Of a DNA stretch of 64,000 nt, positions 24,589 through 34,677 are shown piece after piece. The notes beneath the pieces are model-generated. The model saw nothing but the letters and a program-made list of their open reading frames with translations, was not told where the DNA came from and ran no database searches. This stretch comes from Beta vulgaris subsp. vulgaris (taxonomy: Eukaryota; Streptophyta; Magnoliopsida; Caryophyllales; Amaranthaceae), in the NCBI RefSeq assembly GCF_026745355.1, contig NC_079202.1, positions 32,997,769 through 33,061,768 of the forward strand, read 5' to 3'. The position numbers and the translations under genes are program-made. Numbering within the stretch: the first letter of the stretch is position 1; every line of letters begins with the position of its first letter.

Positions 24589-25406
24589 CCGTTTTTTCAC
24601 CAAATACCCCTAACAAAAAAATTTATTCACCAAATACCCCATCTTTTTTCAAAATTCACCAAATACCCCTAACATTTGAAAAAATTTACCAGATACCCCA
24701 AATTTTGAAAAAAATGACAAATAATTCTCTTAATGACTAATGACGGTTAACTCCGTTAGTCATTAGTGTTAATTAACCCTAAAAAACTCTAATTAACCTA
24801 AAAATCCTAAAAACCTAACTAACCTAACCCCTTCACTCTCTCCCCTAACCCGCTACACCCCAACAACCCCAGCCCCACCAGCTACCCTCCCCTTCCCCTC
24901 CTCTTCCCCACCAGACGCGCCGCCCCCTACCCTCCCCTTCCCCCGCAACCTTCGTGCAACCCCTACCCTCCCCTTCCCCTGCAACCGTTGTGCAACCCCC
25001 CTCTTCTCCCCGTCCTTTCGTGCACCTTTGAAACCCCTATCGTTGATTTTTTTTCATTTCAGAGGGGGTTGGGCGACGTTTGCGGGGGAAGGGGAAGGGA
25101 GGAGGTTGTGCGGCGGTTGAAGGGGAAGGGGAGGGGACTGCAGGGGGTGGGGAAAGGGGGAGGGGGTGCAGCGGGGGTTGCTGGGTGTGGTGGGGGTGGT
25201 GGGTTAGGGTTAATTAGGTTGACCTAGGGTTTATTAGGTTGACTTAGGGAAAACTTGTAAACAAACACTAACGGTGACTAACGTCCATCAATTTTTGGGG
25301 TATCTAGTGAATTTTTTTAAAAGTTAGGGGTATCTGGTGAATTTTGAAAAAAGCTGGGGTATTTGGTGAATAATTTTTTTTGTCGGTATTTGGTGAAAAA
25401 ACCGAT
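24589..25406. mobile_element. Foldback DNA element with 3-bp target duplication
   Basis: The ends CCGTTTTTTCACCAAATACC and the inverse of TTTGGTGAAAAAACCGAT form inverted repeats that extend, with gaps, far inward (CACCAAATACCCC tracts, then C-rich CCCTTCCCC on the left against G-rich GGGGAAGGGG on the right). TTA flanks both sides (24586-24588 and 25407-25409). Removing the element and one TTA restores the LINE frame exactly (..QDNILLAHE..), which fixes the borders. No transposase frame. Length is 818 bp. A TTA duplication fits PIF/Harbinger, but the termini are not diagnostic. Confidence 0.85.
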
Positions 25407-26590
25407 TTATCTTGAATGAGTCGCTCACGAACAAAAGCACCTGCAAAGGGTGAATGATCTTCCCCATTACAACCATCAATCTATTAGTGATGACTTTGGA
25501 GATGATCTTATAGATAGTGGAACATAAACTAAGTTGCCTAAAATGGTTAGCATATGAGGGATTATCGATCTTAGGGATAAGGGCTAAAAAAGTGTGGTTA
25601 ATTTCCTTTAAAATTCTATCGGAGTGGAAAAAAGCTTTAACCGCCCTAATAACAGCATTACCAACCAATGGCCATTATTTCTGAAAGAAAAAGGGCGGAA
25701 ACCCATCCGGACCTGGGGATTTATCTGACGCCAAATCAAAAGTAGCGGTCTTAATTTCCAAACCTGAGACGCCGGTCAAGAGAAAATTATTGTCCTGCGA
25801 AATAATAGGAGAGACTGTAGCAACGTTCGTCATGCTATCAAATTGACAATTTGGATTAGACAAAAATCTAGCTTGGAATTCATTAGTAATAGCTCGAGAA
25901 ATTTCAGAAGGGGAGGAGAGAAAAACATTATCCTTGGTAATAAATTCCTTAATTTGGTTGCAGCTACGACGAATAGATATGTGGGCATGGAAGAAGCTCG
26001 TGTTAGCGTCACCTTGAGAAAGATATAAGGTCTTGCTTTTTTTGTTTCCAATACTCACAGTTAAATTAAAAGCTAAAAGTTTTTCTCTTTTAAGAAGTAA
26101 ATCCTGTTTTGCTTGAAGATGTCCGTCCAATTGATGTTGTAACAGATCACTTTGAATGATGGCAAACTTTTTATCGACCAAACGAAGTTGTCGAAAAATA
26201 TTGCTGAATTGAGTTTTATTCCATACTTTCGATTTTTCTTTTAAAAGTTTGCATTATTTTTTGTTAGGCAATACATGAAAGAACCAGAAAAGCGAGTACA
26301 CCACTTTTTTTAACTAAAGAATCATAGTCTTTACGAGCACACCACATTTTTTCAAAACGAAAAGGAGGTGCTTTATGATTCTTGAAAGGGAGATAGAGAA
26401 ATAATACAATGGACCGACGAAGTAAAAGGGTGGTGAGTAATCTTTGCTTGAGGGAATTCTGAAAGCCAAGGAATACTAGCAACAACCCTATCTAATCGCT
26501 CAAAAATATTATTATTTCCGGCCTTTTTTTCTCCAAGTAAATCTCGAACCCGAGAAAGGAATGTCTATACAACTTATTTGGGAGTGGAAC
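25407..26590 (-). pseudogene. LINE ORF2, N-terminal part (endonuclease end and start of RT)
   Basis: Minus-strand frames run from the end of the AP-endonuclease domain (FTWRKKG, then NNNIFERLDRVVASIPW at about 26460-26550) through the linker with the family motif SQGDANTSFFH to the RT start (SPGPDGFPPFFFQK at 25675-25720, then LIPKIDNP). Open pieces at 25324-25668, 25675-26181 and 26264-26485 are separated by frameshifts. Nothing of the endonuclease N-terminus or ORF1 is present to the right, so the copy is 5'-truncated near 26590, as is usual for LINEs. Confidence 0.9.
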
Positions 26591-27557
26591 TGGTTTAATA
26601 CATTAAGTTTGGAGAGAGTTCAAAAAAAGATAATGAAATAAGGAAAATAATACAAGTTCATTGAAAAATGACATAAAAATGAGTAATAATAATATTATTT
26701 TTCTAATAAACCATATTAATTTTGTGTAATTATGATAAGGTATATAAAAAGTTGATATATTATATGAATAAATAGGGAAAAATGATGCAAGTTTGCTAGA
26801 AAATAACATATAATAATGATATTTTCTCTTATAAATGATATAAGTTTGTATAATAATGATAAGGTATATAAAGAGCTGAAAAACAATAGTAACATAGGGA
26901 AATTTTATACAAATTTGTTATAAAGTGACATAAAAGTCATTAATAATGATATGAAACATACCAATAGACAATAGTGACATGAAAGAGTTTTATAAATGAT
27001 ATGAAACAATTTAAGAAGACATAAAACAGCTCCAAAAAGATATGAAACAGAACAATAATAACATGAAATAGTTGTATAAGACATGGAAGAATTATATTAG
27101 TTCGCAAATGTGAATTATTGTTACACAATAAGTTGTGGTGTAACATATTATACCCACGATGGACTCTACTTTGTATGCTGGAACTTGGAAGTAAGCAAAG
27201 TGTAGACTAAGTTTTTGTTTTAGACCACGCATTACTACTGCCTTCAATCCACATTATTCGTTCGTGAGAACCTTTGGAAGGCACTAGTATACCCAACATC
27301 CTCTAAACTGGCAAGGTGATGTACATCCACATTGTCAACACCTTCAACGTAAGAACCCTTCAAGAAAGAAAGACTCCTAGAAGGAGAATTTAAAAGAGCA
27401 AAATCAAGATCAATAAAGAACATATTTCTACTTAAGCATGACACAAGAACCTAGCAATTTGATTGCAAGCAAGGCTGTAGCCAGATAGAACTTATAAGCC
27501 AGCTTCAAATCAAGTAAAGCAGCTTTTTACTCGAAGAATGATAAACGTCTAACAAGA
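26591..27557. other. No gene seen; AT-rich, repetitive
   Basis: The stretch 26640-27080 repeats short words such as TGATATGAAACA and TGACATAAAA without a clear period. A 66-aa frame at 27244-27444 (minus) is unrecognised and unsupported. No element edges found. Confidence 0.35.
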
Positions 27558-27762
27558 GATGCATCTAAGAAAATTTGTGTATGTAACAAATAGTGTCTGT
27601 GTATATAACAAATTGTGTTTGTGTATAAACATATATTGTATGTGTTGTTTTTCCCTTATTTTGCTACTTTACAAACACAAACACTATTTGTTTATACACA
27701 CACAGTCTTTGACATATACACAAACACGATTTGCTATATACACAAATTTTATTAGATGTATC
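27558..27762. mobile_element. MITE-like inverted repeat
   Basis: GATGCATCTAAGAAAATTTG at the left and the inverse of CAAATTTTATTAGATGTATC at the right are imperfect inverted ends. The similarity continues inward (TGTGTATATAACAAATtGTG and its inverse) for about 70 bp. Length is 205 bp. Target duplication and superfamily were not determined. The 108-aa and 72-aa plus-strand frames here derive from this repeat and are not genes. Confidence 0.6.
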
Positions 27763-27821
27763 TACTCGTTACATGTTTATCATTGCTCCTTTGTACTCTG
27801 CCACATTTGCTGGCCAACGAG

Positions 27822-28208
27822 CATTCATCATCCTTGCAGCACTAATCACATCATCACCATTAATATATCTAGCCAGAGTACCTAATCCCACCCAACAATC
27901 ATTGCCAACTGAAGCAACCACGTTTCCCAGCTTCAAACAGTCATGCTAAAGGGGATGCCACACCATTGTATTATGTCGTCTTCGAGGTAGCATCATAAGT
28001 ATGAATATTACGATCATTCATCATCCTTGCAGCACTAATCACATCATCACCATTAATATATCTAGCCAGAGTACCTAATCCCACCCAACAACCATTGCCA
28101 ACTGAAGCAACCACGTTTCCCAGCTTCAAACAGTCATGCTAAAGGGGATGCCACACCATTGTATCATGTCGTCTTCGAGGTAGCATCATAAGTATGAATA
28201 TTACGATC
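27822..28208. repeat. 193-bp tandem duplication, possible gene remnant on the minus strand
   Basis: CATTCATCATCCTTGCAGC starts at 27822 and again at 28015, and the following roughly 190 bp are nearly identical, ending TATTACGATC. On the minus strand one frame (about 27780-27930) reads without stops and looks protein-like (WVGLGTLARYINGDDV, then AARMMNARWPANVAEYKG), but I do not recognise the family. It may be a duplicated exon remnant. Confidence 0.7.
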
Positions 28209-28620
28209 CCCAAAGTTGAGGGATAGGAGCACAACCCTACTTAGAGCCACCTGGTAACATTTGCTCAAAATAAGTCGGAAGATTACATGTTCTGACCACT
28301 TCAGATATTTAACAGATACTTTTTGAGCTAGAATAAGTGTCGTGACTCATAGGACTCGGCAACATATATAGAATAACAGATTATTACATTAAGACACTAT
28401 CATTTCCATCACCAATGTGATTGAAATTCCATTACTCTTTACACTTTGGTGTAAGTGAGGCTTCATATGGAAGTAATTACAATAGTGAAACTCATGGGCT
28501 CTTCTTCAAACCGAAGTCTTCACTGAAATTTCCAAAAGAGTTCGCAAGAGCCTATTCTGTGTCTAAGAAAAGAGATAAATTATCATTCAGAAAAGAAGAT
28601 AGAACAAAAGGGAAGGTTGA
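28209..28620 (-). other. Region downstream of the PPR gene
   Basis: Probably holds the 3' untranslated region of the gene that ends at 28621. A 73-aa frame on the opposite strand (28421-28642) overlaps the gene's stop and is not supported. No other feature seen. Confidence 0.4.
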
Positions 28621-30027
28621 TCACCCAACATCTCGACTGTAATACCAAGCCTCCAAATTATTAGCAAATTTTGGCTTCCCAGTCTCACGCAGAGACTTAG
28701 CGGTTCTCCAAAAAATAGAATGTTTAGGCTTAAGCCCTTTCTGTAGCATTTCTACGAGAAGATTGTGGGCAACAATCAGATAGCCATCTTGTAAGTGAAG
28801 GCTTGCCAATACATTGTAAATTTCCTGCACTGAGCATGTACTGGCTGAAGCATTATCAACAACATATCTATATGCCTCATCAAATTGTTGGGATCGAAAA
28901 TAGCCTCTGATGAAGGCATAATGAGTTGAAAGACGAGGTTTAACACCACAAGAAACCATTTGGTCATATAACATAATAGCATGGTCGGACCTGCCATATT
29001 TACAGGCGAAATAGATCAGTGTTTCGAAAGTAATAAAGTTAGGGGAACAGCCTCTACCTAGAATCTCTTCAAACACAGAAACTGCTTGATCAATACTGCC
29101 TTGCTTGCACAAAGAACTAATCAAATAATTGTAGGTTTTAGTATCAGGGTCACAGCTTATTCCTCTCATCTCCTCAAACAGATTCCTTGCATCTTTAAAC
29201 TGGCCTCTCGTGCACATATGCTTAACCAATATATTGTAATATGATACCTTCCTCTCTGTGATATCAATAACATATTTAGCCAAATCAAATGAAATCAAAG
29301 AACAAAGCATCTCTAACAATGAATGGATCCCAGAGTTACGACACGACCCACCAACTTCAGTTAGAAGCTCTATAACTTCAGTTATAGACTTCTTAGCAAC
29401 CTCCATACTGTCACTCGAAACGAGCAAAAACCCGAAAGCCTTTTCACTTAGACAAATCTGCTGATTCCGAAAATCTTTCAGTAATTCAAGCATATTAGCA
29501 TAATCACCCAACAACCCACAATTTGAAACGACCAAACTACATATGTGTGAATTTCTAGTGAAGCTCGGATAGGCATTCTTCCACCATGTAAAGAAACGCA
29601 ATGCAGGCAACTTATATAGATTCAAGCAATGAAAAACTTGAATAATCGACTTTGAGTGAATTGATTCAATTAAATCCAACCTCGATTCCATATCATTTCC
29701 ATCACCTTTAATTACATCAATTATGCTGGAAATATCACCAGTTGACAATCCACTGTCAACCAAATTTCCAATTGTTTTGGGGGAGGAATTGATACAAGAA
29801 CTAGAAAACAATTGATAACTGTTATATGTATCAGGAGCCAAGAAATTCTTAACAGATTGATTAGTTGAATTTGACCCATTAAAGATACATGTTATAAAAG
29901 AAGATTTTGAAGTCATAGTGCTAAAACTTTGAGGAAATGAGTAATGGGTTGCGGAAATCGCATGATAAGCTTCTGAATAAGGGTTTAAGGCATACCTCAA
30001 CTTCTTGCTGATATTGAGAACACCCAT
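28621..30027 (-). CDS. Pentatricopeptide-repeat protein, P class
   Basis: An intact single-exon frame of 468 codons, the only complete host gene recognised in the window. The C-terminal half is a run of 35-residue PPR units: about residues 262-296 (YYNILVKHMCTRGQFKDA), 297-331 (YNYLISSLCKQGSIDQA), 332-366, 367-401 and 411-445, with typical NP/DP helix turns. The first 60 residues are rich in Ser, Thr, Lys and Arg with few acids, which fits a mitochondrial or plastid transit peptide. There is no E, DYW or SMR domain. P-class PPR proteins bind organellar RNA sequence-specifically and aid its processing, stability or translation; the specific RNA target is unknown. Residues 100-260 hold weaker repeats. 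The ATG at 30027 is the first in frame after a non-coding stretch. PPR genes commonly lack introns, as here. The surrounding DNA is transposon-rich, so recent insertions may influence its expression. Confidence 0.92.
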   Translation of the reverse strand: MGVLNISKKLRYALNPYSEAYHAISATHYSFPQSFSTMTSKSSFITCIFNGSNSTNQSVKNFLAPDTYNSYQLFSSSCINSSPKTIGNLVDSGLSTGDISSIIDVIKGDGNDMESRLDLIESIHSKSIIQVFHCLNLYKLPALRFFTWWKNAYPSFTRNSHICSLVVSNCGLLGDYANMLELLKDFRNQQICLSEKAFGFLLVSSDSMEVAKKSITEVIELLTEVGGSCRNSGIHSLLEMLCSLISFDLAKYVIDITERKVSYYNILVKHMCTRGQFKDARNLFEEMRGISCDPDTKTYNYLISSLCKQGSIDQAVSVFEEILGRGCSPNFITFETLIYFACKYGRSDHAIMLYDQMVSCGVKPRLSTHYAFIRGYFRSQQFDEAYRYVVDNASASTCSVQEIYNVLASLHLQDGYLIVAHNLLVEMLQKGLKPKHSIFWRTAKSLRETGKPKFANNLEAWYYSRDVG

Positions 30028-31600
30028 GACTCATAAACCTTGCCAGATATAGGGCTGCGCTTATTTCTCAATGTGACTTTGTTGGCTCTTCTACAATTGT
30101 ATGAGAGAAAGTAAGGTTCTTGGGCACTTTTGTTGTTTTCGACCCAAGTGAGATTGATTGAAATTTGGAAATTGGTTCTTAAACAAATTTTGCAAGGGCT
30201 AGACTATAGAGTAGAGCGGTGGAGCATGGAAACCCGACACATTCTAAATTCGAGCATGCCCGACTTGACCCAAAATCAAAGCGACACTTAGTGGTGTAAT
30301 AAACAGATCTGACCCTTGGATCAACCTGATATTGACCTGACTTGAACTTGGTTTGACATGTGAGTATCAGTCTTCAGACATGATCGAAATTTGACGTGAG
30401 ATTACCCGGACTTGAACGGCACCCGGCAAGATCATATTCTGACCTGACCACACAGACCTGTATTCAAGCTCGAACTTAACCGTAACCAAACCAAATATTA
30501 ACTCAAAATCCGATTAGACCAGTAAACTCAAGATTTGTTTATGACCGACATGAATTCAACTATAATTCATATTAACTAGGTAAAATTAAAGTTGCCTTAT
30601 TTGAGTTGATTTTTCAAACCGACCTATTTGGACGACTAAAACTCACCAAATTATTAAAATTCAATTATCATTCTACATTTACAAAATCATTTAAATATGT
30701 ATTATTTGCTACATATATATGCATATAAATATAAATAATATTCATTCCTTTAAGGTGTCTATAGCATATGAGTAGAAGATCAAGTTATAATATATGTTTC
30801 AAACCTAGAAATTATTGTTGTTAGTACTTGAACGATAAAACTGCTTTTTTCAATGTTTTAAAATGAATTGTAATAAATTTAAAGAAATACATTTTGAAAA
30901 ATGTATTACCGTGTGCCTCCTTACTTTTATAGCTCACTAAAACCAAATTATTGTTTTATATCTACAAAATCATTTAAATATGTTAAGTTTATCTTTTACT
31001 AAATGTATACTATACAATTCCTCTATAACTAATTCTAAGTTGGTATGATTTAGAATATTTTTTGATAATATGATATTATTTCAAAATATTACAATTAATA
31101 CTTTATAAAAATCTAAATAATAATGGATATGTTATAAAGAGAGGAAAGTGAGTTTCTTTCACTCTTACAATAACAAGATAACATAAATCTATTAAACTTG
31201 TCGCTAATAAAATCAAACCAAAATAACTACTGTAATTAACCAGCAAATATCTCTTGGATTAACTAACTAAATATCAATTTAAAATAAAAATTACAGAAAA
31301 ATAAGAAGAAAAAAAAAACCAACAATAATAGAATCAAAAATTACAAAGAAATTAACAATAGAATGCTAAAAAAATTGAATATAAATCTAGAAATTAACAG
31401 TCGACATAAACCTAAGCAACAACAAGACCATATGCATCAAGACTCTTGGTAAGATTCACAATACTTCATAATCGATATCAAATTTAGCCATGAAACTTCC
31501 AGAATCTAGAATTTCTTCATTCTTTCCGAAATATTCCAAGTCATATGAAAGGATTGGTAGAACAAGTAAAACGTAAGATGCTCCAGTCAAGAGTTAAAAA
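30028..31600. other. Upstream of the PPR gene; no second gene seen
   Basis: The first few hundred bases should hold the promoter and 5' untranslated region of the PPR gene (read leftwards); no clear TATA box could be fixed. The stretch 30230-30560 is rich in GACC/CTTGA words (ACCTGACTTGA and variants) of unknown origin. 30660-31600 is plain AT-rich sequence. Confidence 0.4.
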
Positions 31601-32930
31601 TTGAAATTAGACAAAAATAAAATCAGAGATCCAAAACTGTAGCTTGATTGCAGCTTCAACCTTCACCGGAGTTCCGAAAATTCGTAGTTGAATGATGGCG
31701 AAGACGAAAAAGTGTAGTTGCGAAAACACAACGACTTTAGGTTGAGACGAACAAGATGTATGAATCTTCGACGAAGATGGTGGTTGAGTCTTCGACGAGT
31801 GTCGATCGAGGATGATAGATTGTGGATAGTCTTCGAGGCGCGACGAGCGAGGATGAGAGTGGTGGTTGAATCTTCGACGAGTAATGGAGTGCATGGGGTA
31901 GTGCAGTCTTGGATGAGCAATGTCGTGGGGTGGTTGAGAGTGTGGCGAGAGAGAAGTGGGTGGTTGAGGGGATGGTAGGCCGAGGAGAGAGAATGACAGA
32001 AGGAAGATGAGGTGGGTGGATGAGAGAGGGATGGGGATTAGGGTTTTAGAGAAGAGAGACAAGGGAAATGGAGAATGGGTTTGCGTCTTTGAGAGATTGA
32101 TGGTTAGATTTTGATCCTTCTCAAATCAAGGGTTCTAATTCATGATCCATGATATTAATCTTTGGCCAATAGAAAAAGAGAATGACCTAGCACATGGATT
32201 GATGACTTATCACATGATTGACAATCTTATATTTTTATAATATTACTAATTCTTGTCTTGGTTTAGTAACTTCTAACTTTAATAATTAGTCAATTATCTT
32301 ATTAATTTGAAAATTTGGTTATTTTTATTGAAATTAGTATGATCAGTGTTTAAGTATTATTTAATTAGAGTTATGAATTGAGTTTCTAAATTTTAATTAG
32401 ACTCTTTATAGTGTTACTTATATAACTATCAATCTATTACACAATTAAGCAATAATATAATTATATTTACTTAAGTAAACTTATATGTAGTGTTACATTG
32501 ACATAAATAATTATCGACTTACAATAATGATACATTTATTGATCTCATCCAATAATAAATTGTTTCAATCCAAATACATGTTTTTAGTTTTGAAATGTAT
32601 TTCACGTGAAGACTATTAGATAAAATATTGTATTGTTCTTGAATTAGCTTTTAATCTATATCAATACATTCATTTATCTTATCTAGTAACAACTTCTTTC
32701 AATTATCGTGGAACAAGTTAGTGAGATACTGAGTTGGTAAAATTCTAAGTGAGTAACTGAGTAAATGCTAAGTTAACGTGCATATGGTTGTTAACATGTT
32801 ACTAACTAGTAAGTACTTGTTAACTTATTGACTTATGGTTGTTATGTTTACCATCATTTATATAAAACTGTCGATATGTTTATTGTTATTATTGTACAAC
32901 ATATTAACTCTCGTGATAATCACTCAAGCC
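31601..32930. other. Low-complexity tract and AT-rich spacer
   Basis: 31640-32060 is purine-rich on the plus strand (GACGA and GTGGTTGAG words), which leaves 85-151-aa frames open on both strands. Their composition is simple, without a domain, and I do not call a gene. 32100-32930 is AT-rich without features. Confidence 0.4.
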
Positions 32931-32990
32931 TAGGGATGGGCATGGGTCCAAGACCCTACCCGGACCCTGTTGGACCCGTTAAGGGTATGG

Positions 32991-34130
32991 TGTAAGTGCA
33001 AGAGACACTCAAGAGGGGGGGGGGGTGAATTGAGTGTTTGTCCGAATGTTGCAACTTTTTCGAATATAGTAAGAAGAGTAAAGAAACAGTTCTCTAGCAG
33101 CGTAAATAAAACCAATGAATAAACAACACAAGGATTTAACGAGGTTTGACTTCAAATAAGTCTACGTCCTCCACTCACTCACTCTTTTATTAATCAACTC
33201 AGAATAAGAAAAGAATTACACTCAATCACTTATGCACCTATGCACAAGATGATTCCCCAACTTCCACCTATGGAAGTTCGACTCAACCACCAACTATGAT
33301 GGTTCAAATGAAATTGATCCCTGATCAACTTCCCCATCAAACTGAACTCACAGGATCCTCAAATACAACAAGTTTCTCTCTCACGAACAAAACAGCCTAA
33401 TACGCTTAGAATGAGAGTCGTTTTAGATCTATGTGGTTTTAGGGTTTATGCTAGGTTTGAATACTTGAGAGAGAGAATACTTTTGCTAAGAGTATGCTAA
33501 AAAATATCGTGCAAAAGCTTACGGTTTGTGTGCTCGCAAAACTCCTTAAATAAGCCTTTGGTAAGTGAATGTTTACATGATATTATGAGAGTATATTTTC
33601 CTTAGAAAATATGGAAATTATTCCAAGGAAAATATACGCAGTATAATATCATATAACATACTTACCATAATTAAGAAATCTTGCTCACACAACAAACAAT
33701 GCATCCGTGTATTTTGAAAATCGATTTTGCGCGGAAAGAAAACTTTCCTAAAATACGAATGCATGAAGTAAAACCTTGAGAACTGGTTCGAATCTGTTCC
33801 CAGACTGTTTCAATCAACCAAGTTTTACTTGTAGTTGTGTATGACAAGTAATCCGAGATTTCTTGTTATCCACAACTAGCTCATCTCTCTAGTTTCAAAC
33901 CCTTATAGTGCATTCAAACCTTTATACCACTTACATTGCATCTAAGACCTAAATGCTACAACTTGATCTTGGTCTTCATGCAATTCTTCAAGACTTGGCT
34001 TCACTAGCTTCGTCTCTCTATCCATTGAACTCGCACTTTGGCACCTACACATGTCAACAGAAACATGCATGCAATATAATAGTTCAATGTGGTTTGTCAT
34101 CATTCAAAACTCAAAACAGGGAACATAACA
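32991..34130 (-). repeat. 3' LTR of the copia element
   Basis: It starts on the minus strand at 34130 (TGTTATGTTCCC) and ends at 32991 (..CTTGCACTTACA), 1140 bp. Positions 33421-34130 match the other LTR at 59117-59825 almost base for base; the first part, 32991-33420, has no partner because the 5' LTR is truncated. An 11-base G run lies at 33015-33025. Confidence 0.92.
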
Positions 34131-34145
34131 AATTCCCCCTTTTTG
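34131..34145 (-). other. Polypurine tract of the copia element
   Basis: On the minus strand AAAAAGGGGGAATT stands directly before the 3' LTR start TGTTATG. This is the expected plus-strand primer and confirms the element's orientation. Confidence 0.85.
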
Positions 34146-34677
34146 ATGATGACAAACCCTGTAGTTCCCCCTGCAAATAATATCATTAGTTTTGGGAACT
34201 TTTAAAAAAAAAATTGAATTCTTAAGATAAAAACTCAAAGCACTAGTCTCGTACTGTTCCTGCAGATTAAGCATCATTTACAAGTACACCAGTTCACAAC
34301 TAACTGATAGCAGTTAAGAAAGAGTTTCTAAGTACCATAGGCAAATACTGATTAGACTCAGAGCTCTTAGACTTAAACATGTGTTCGCAAGAAGAACATC
34401 AGTAGTGTTCAGACTTATTTCTAAGTCATTAGGGTGAAAAGAAGTAAAGTGCTTTGAATACACTCAAATCCAAACCACTTCTGGTCTGTCACCACTAACA
34501 AGGCACTCAGCCTTGTTCAAGTTACTGCAACACACACAAGTTGTAACACCAGACCTGCTTCCCCCTAAGAGTAGGCAGAAAAGATCACATAACTTCACAC
34601 CTGCGTCCCCCTTTTGGCATCAATCAATCACATAAAAGAGAGGGGTTAGCAGCAAAATAGAATAAGAAGAAAAGAAA

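Noticed and set aside
31607..32062. 151-aa Pro/Ser/His-rich minus frame
   Set aside because: Low-complexity composition with an equally open 86-aa frame on the other strand and no domain; not enough to call a gene.
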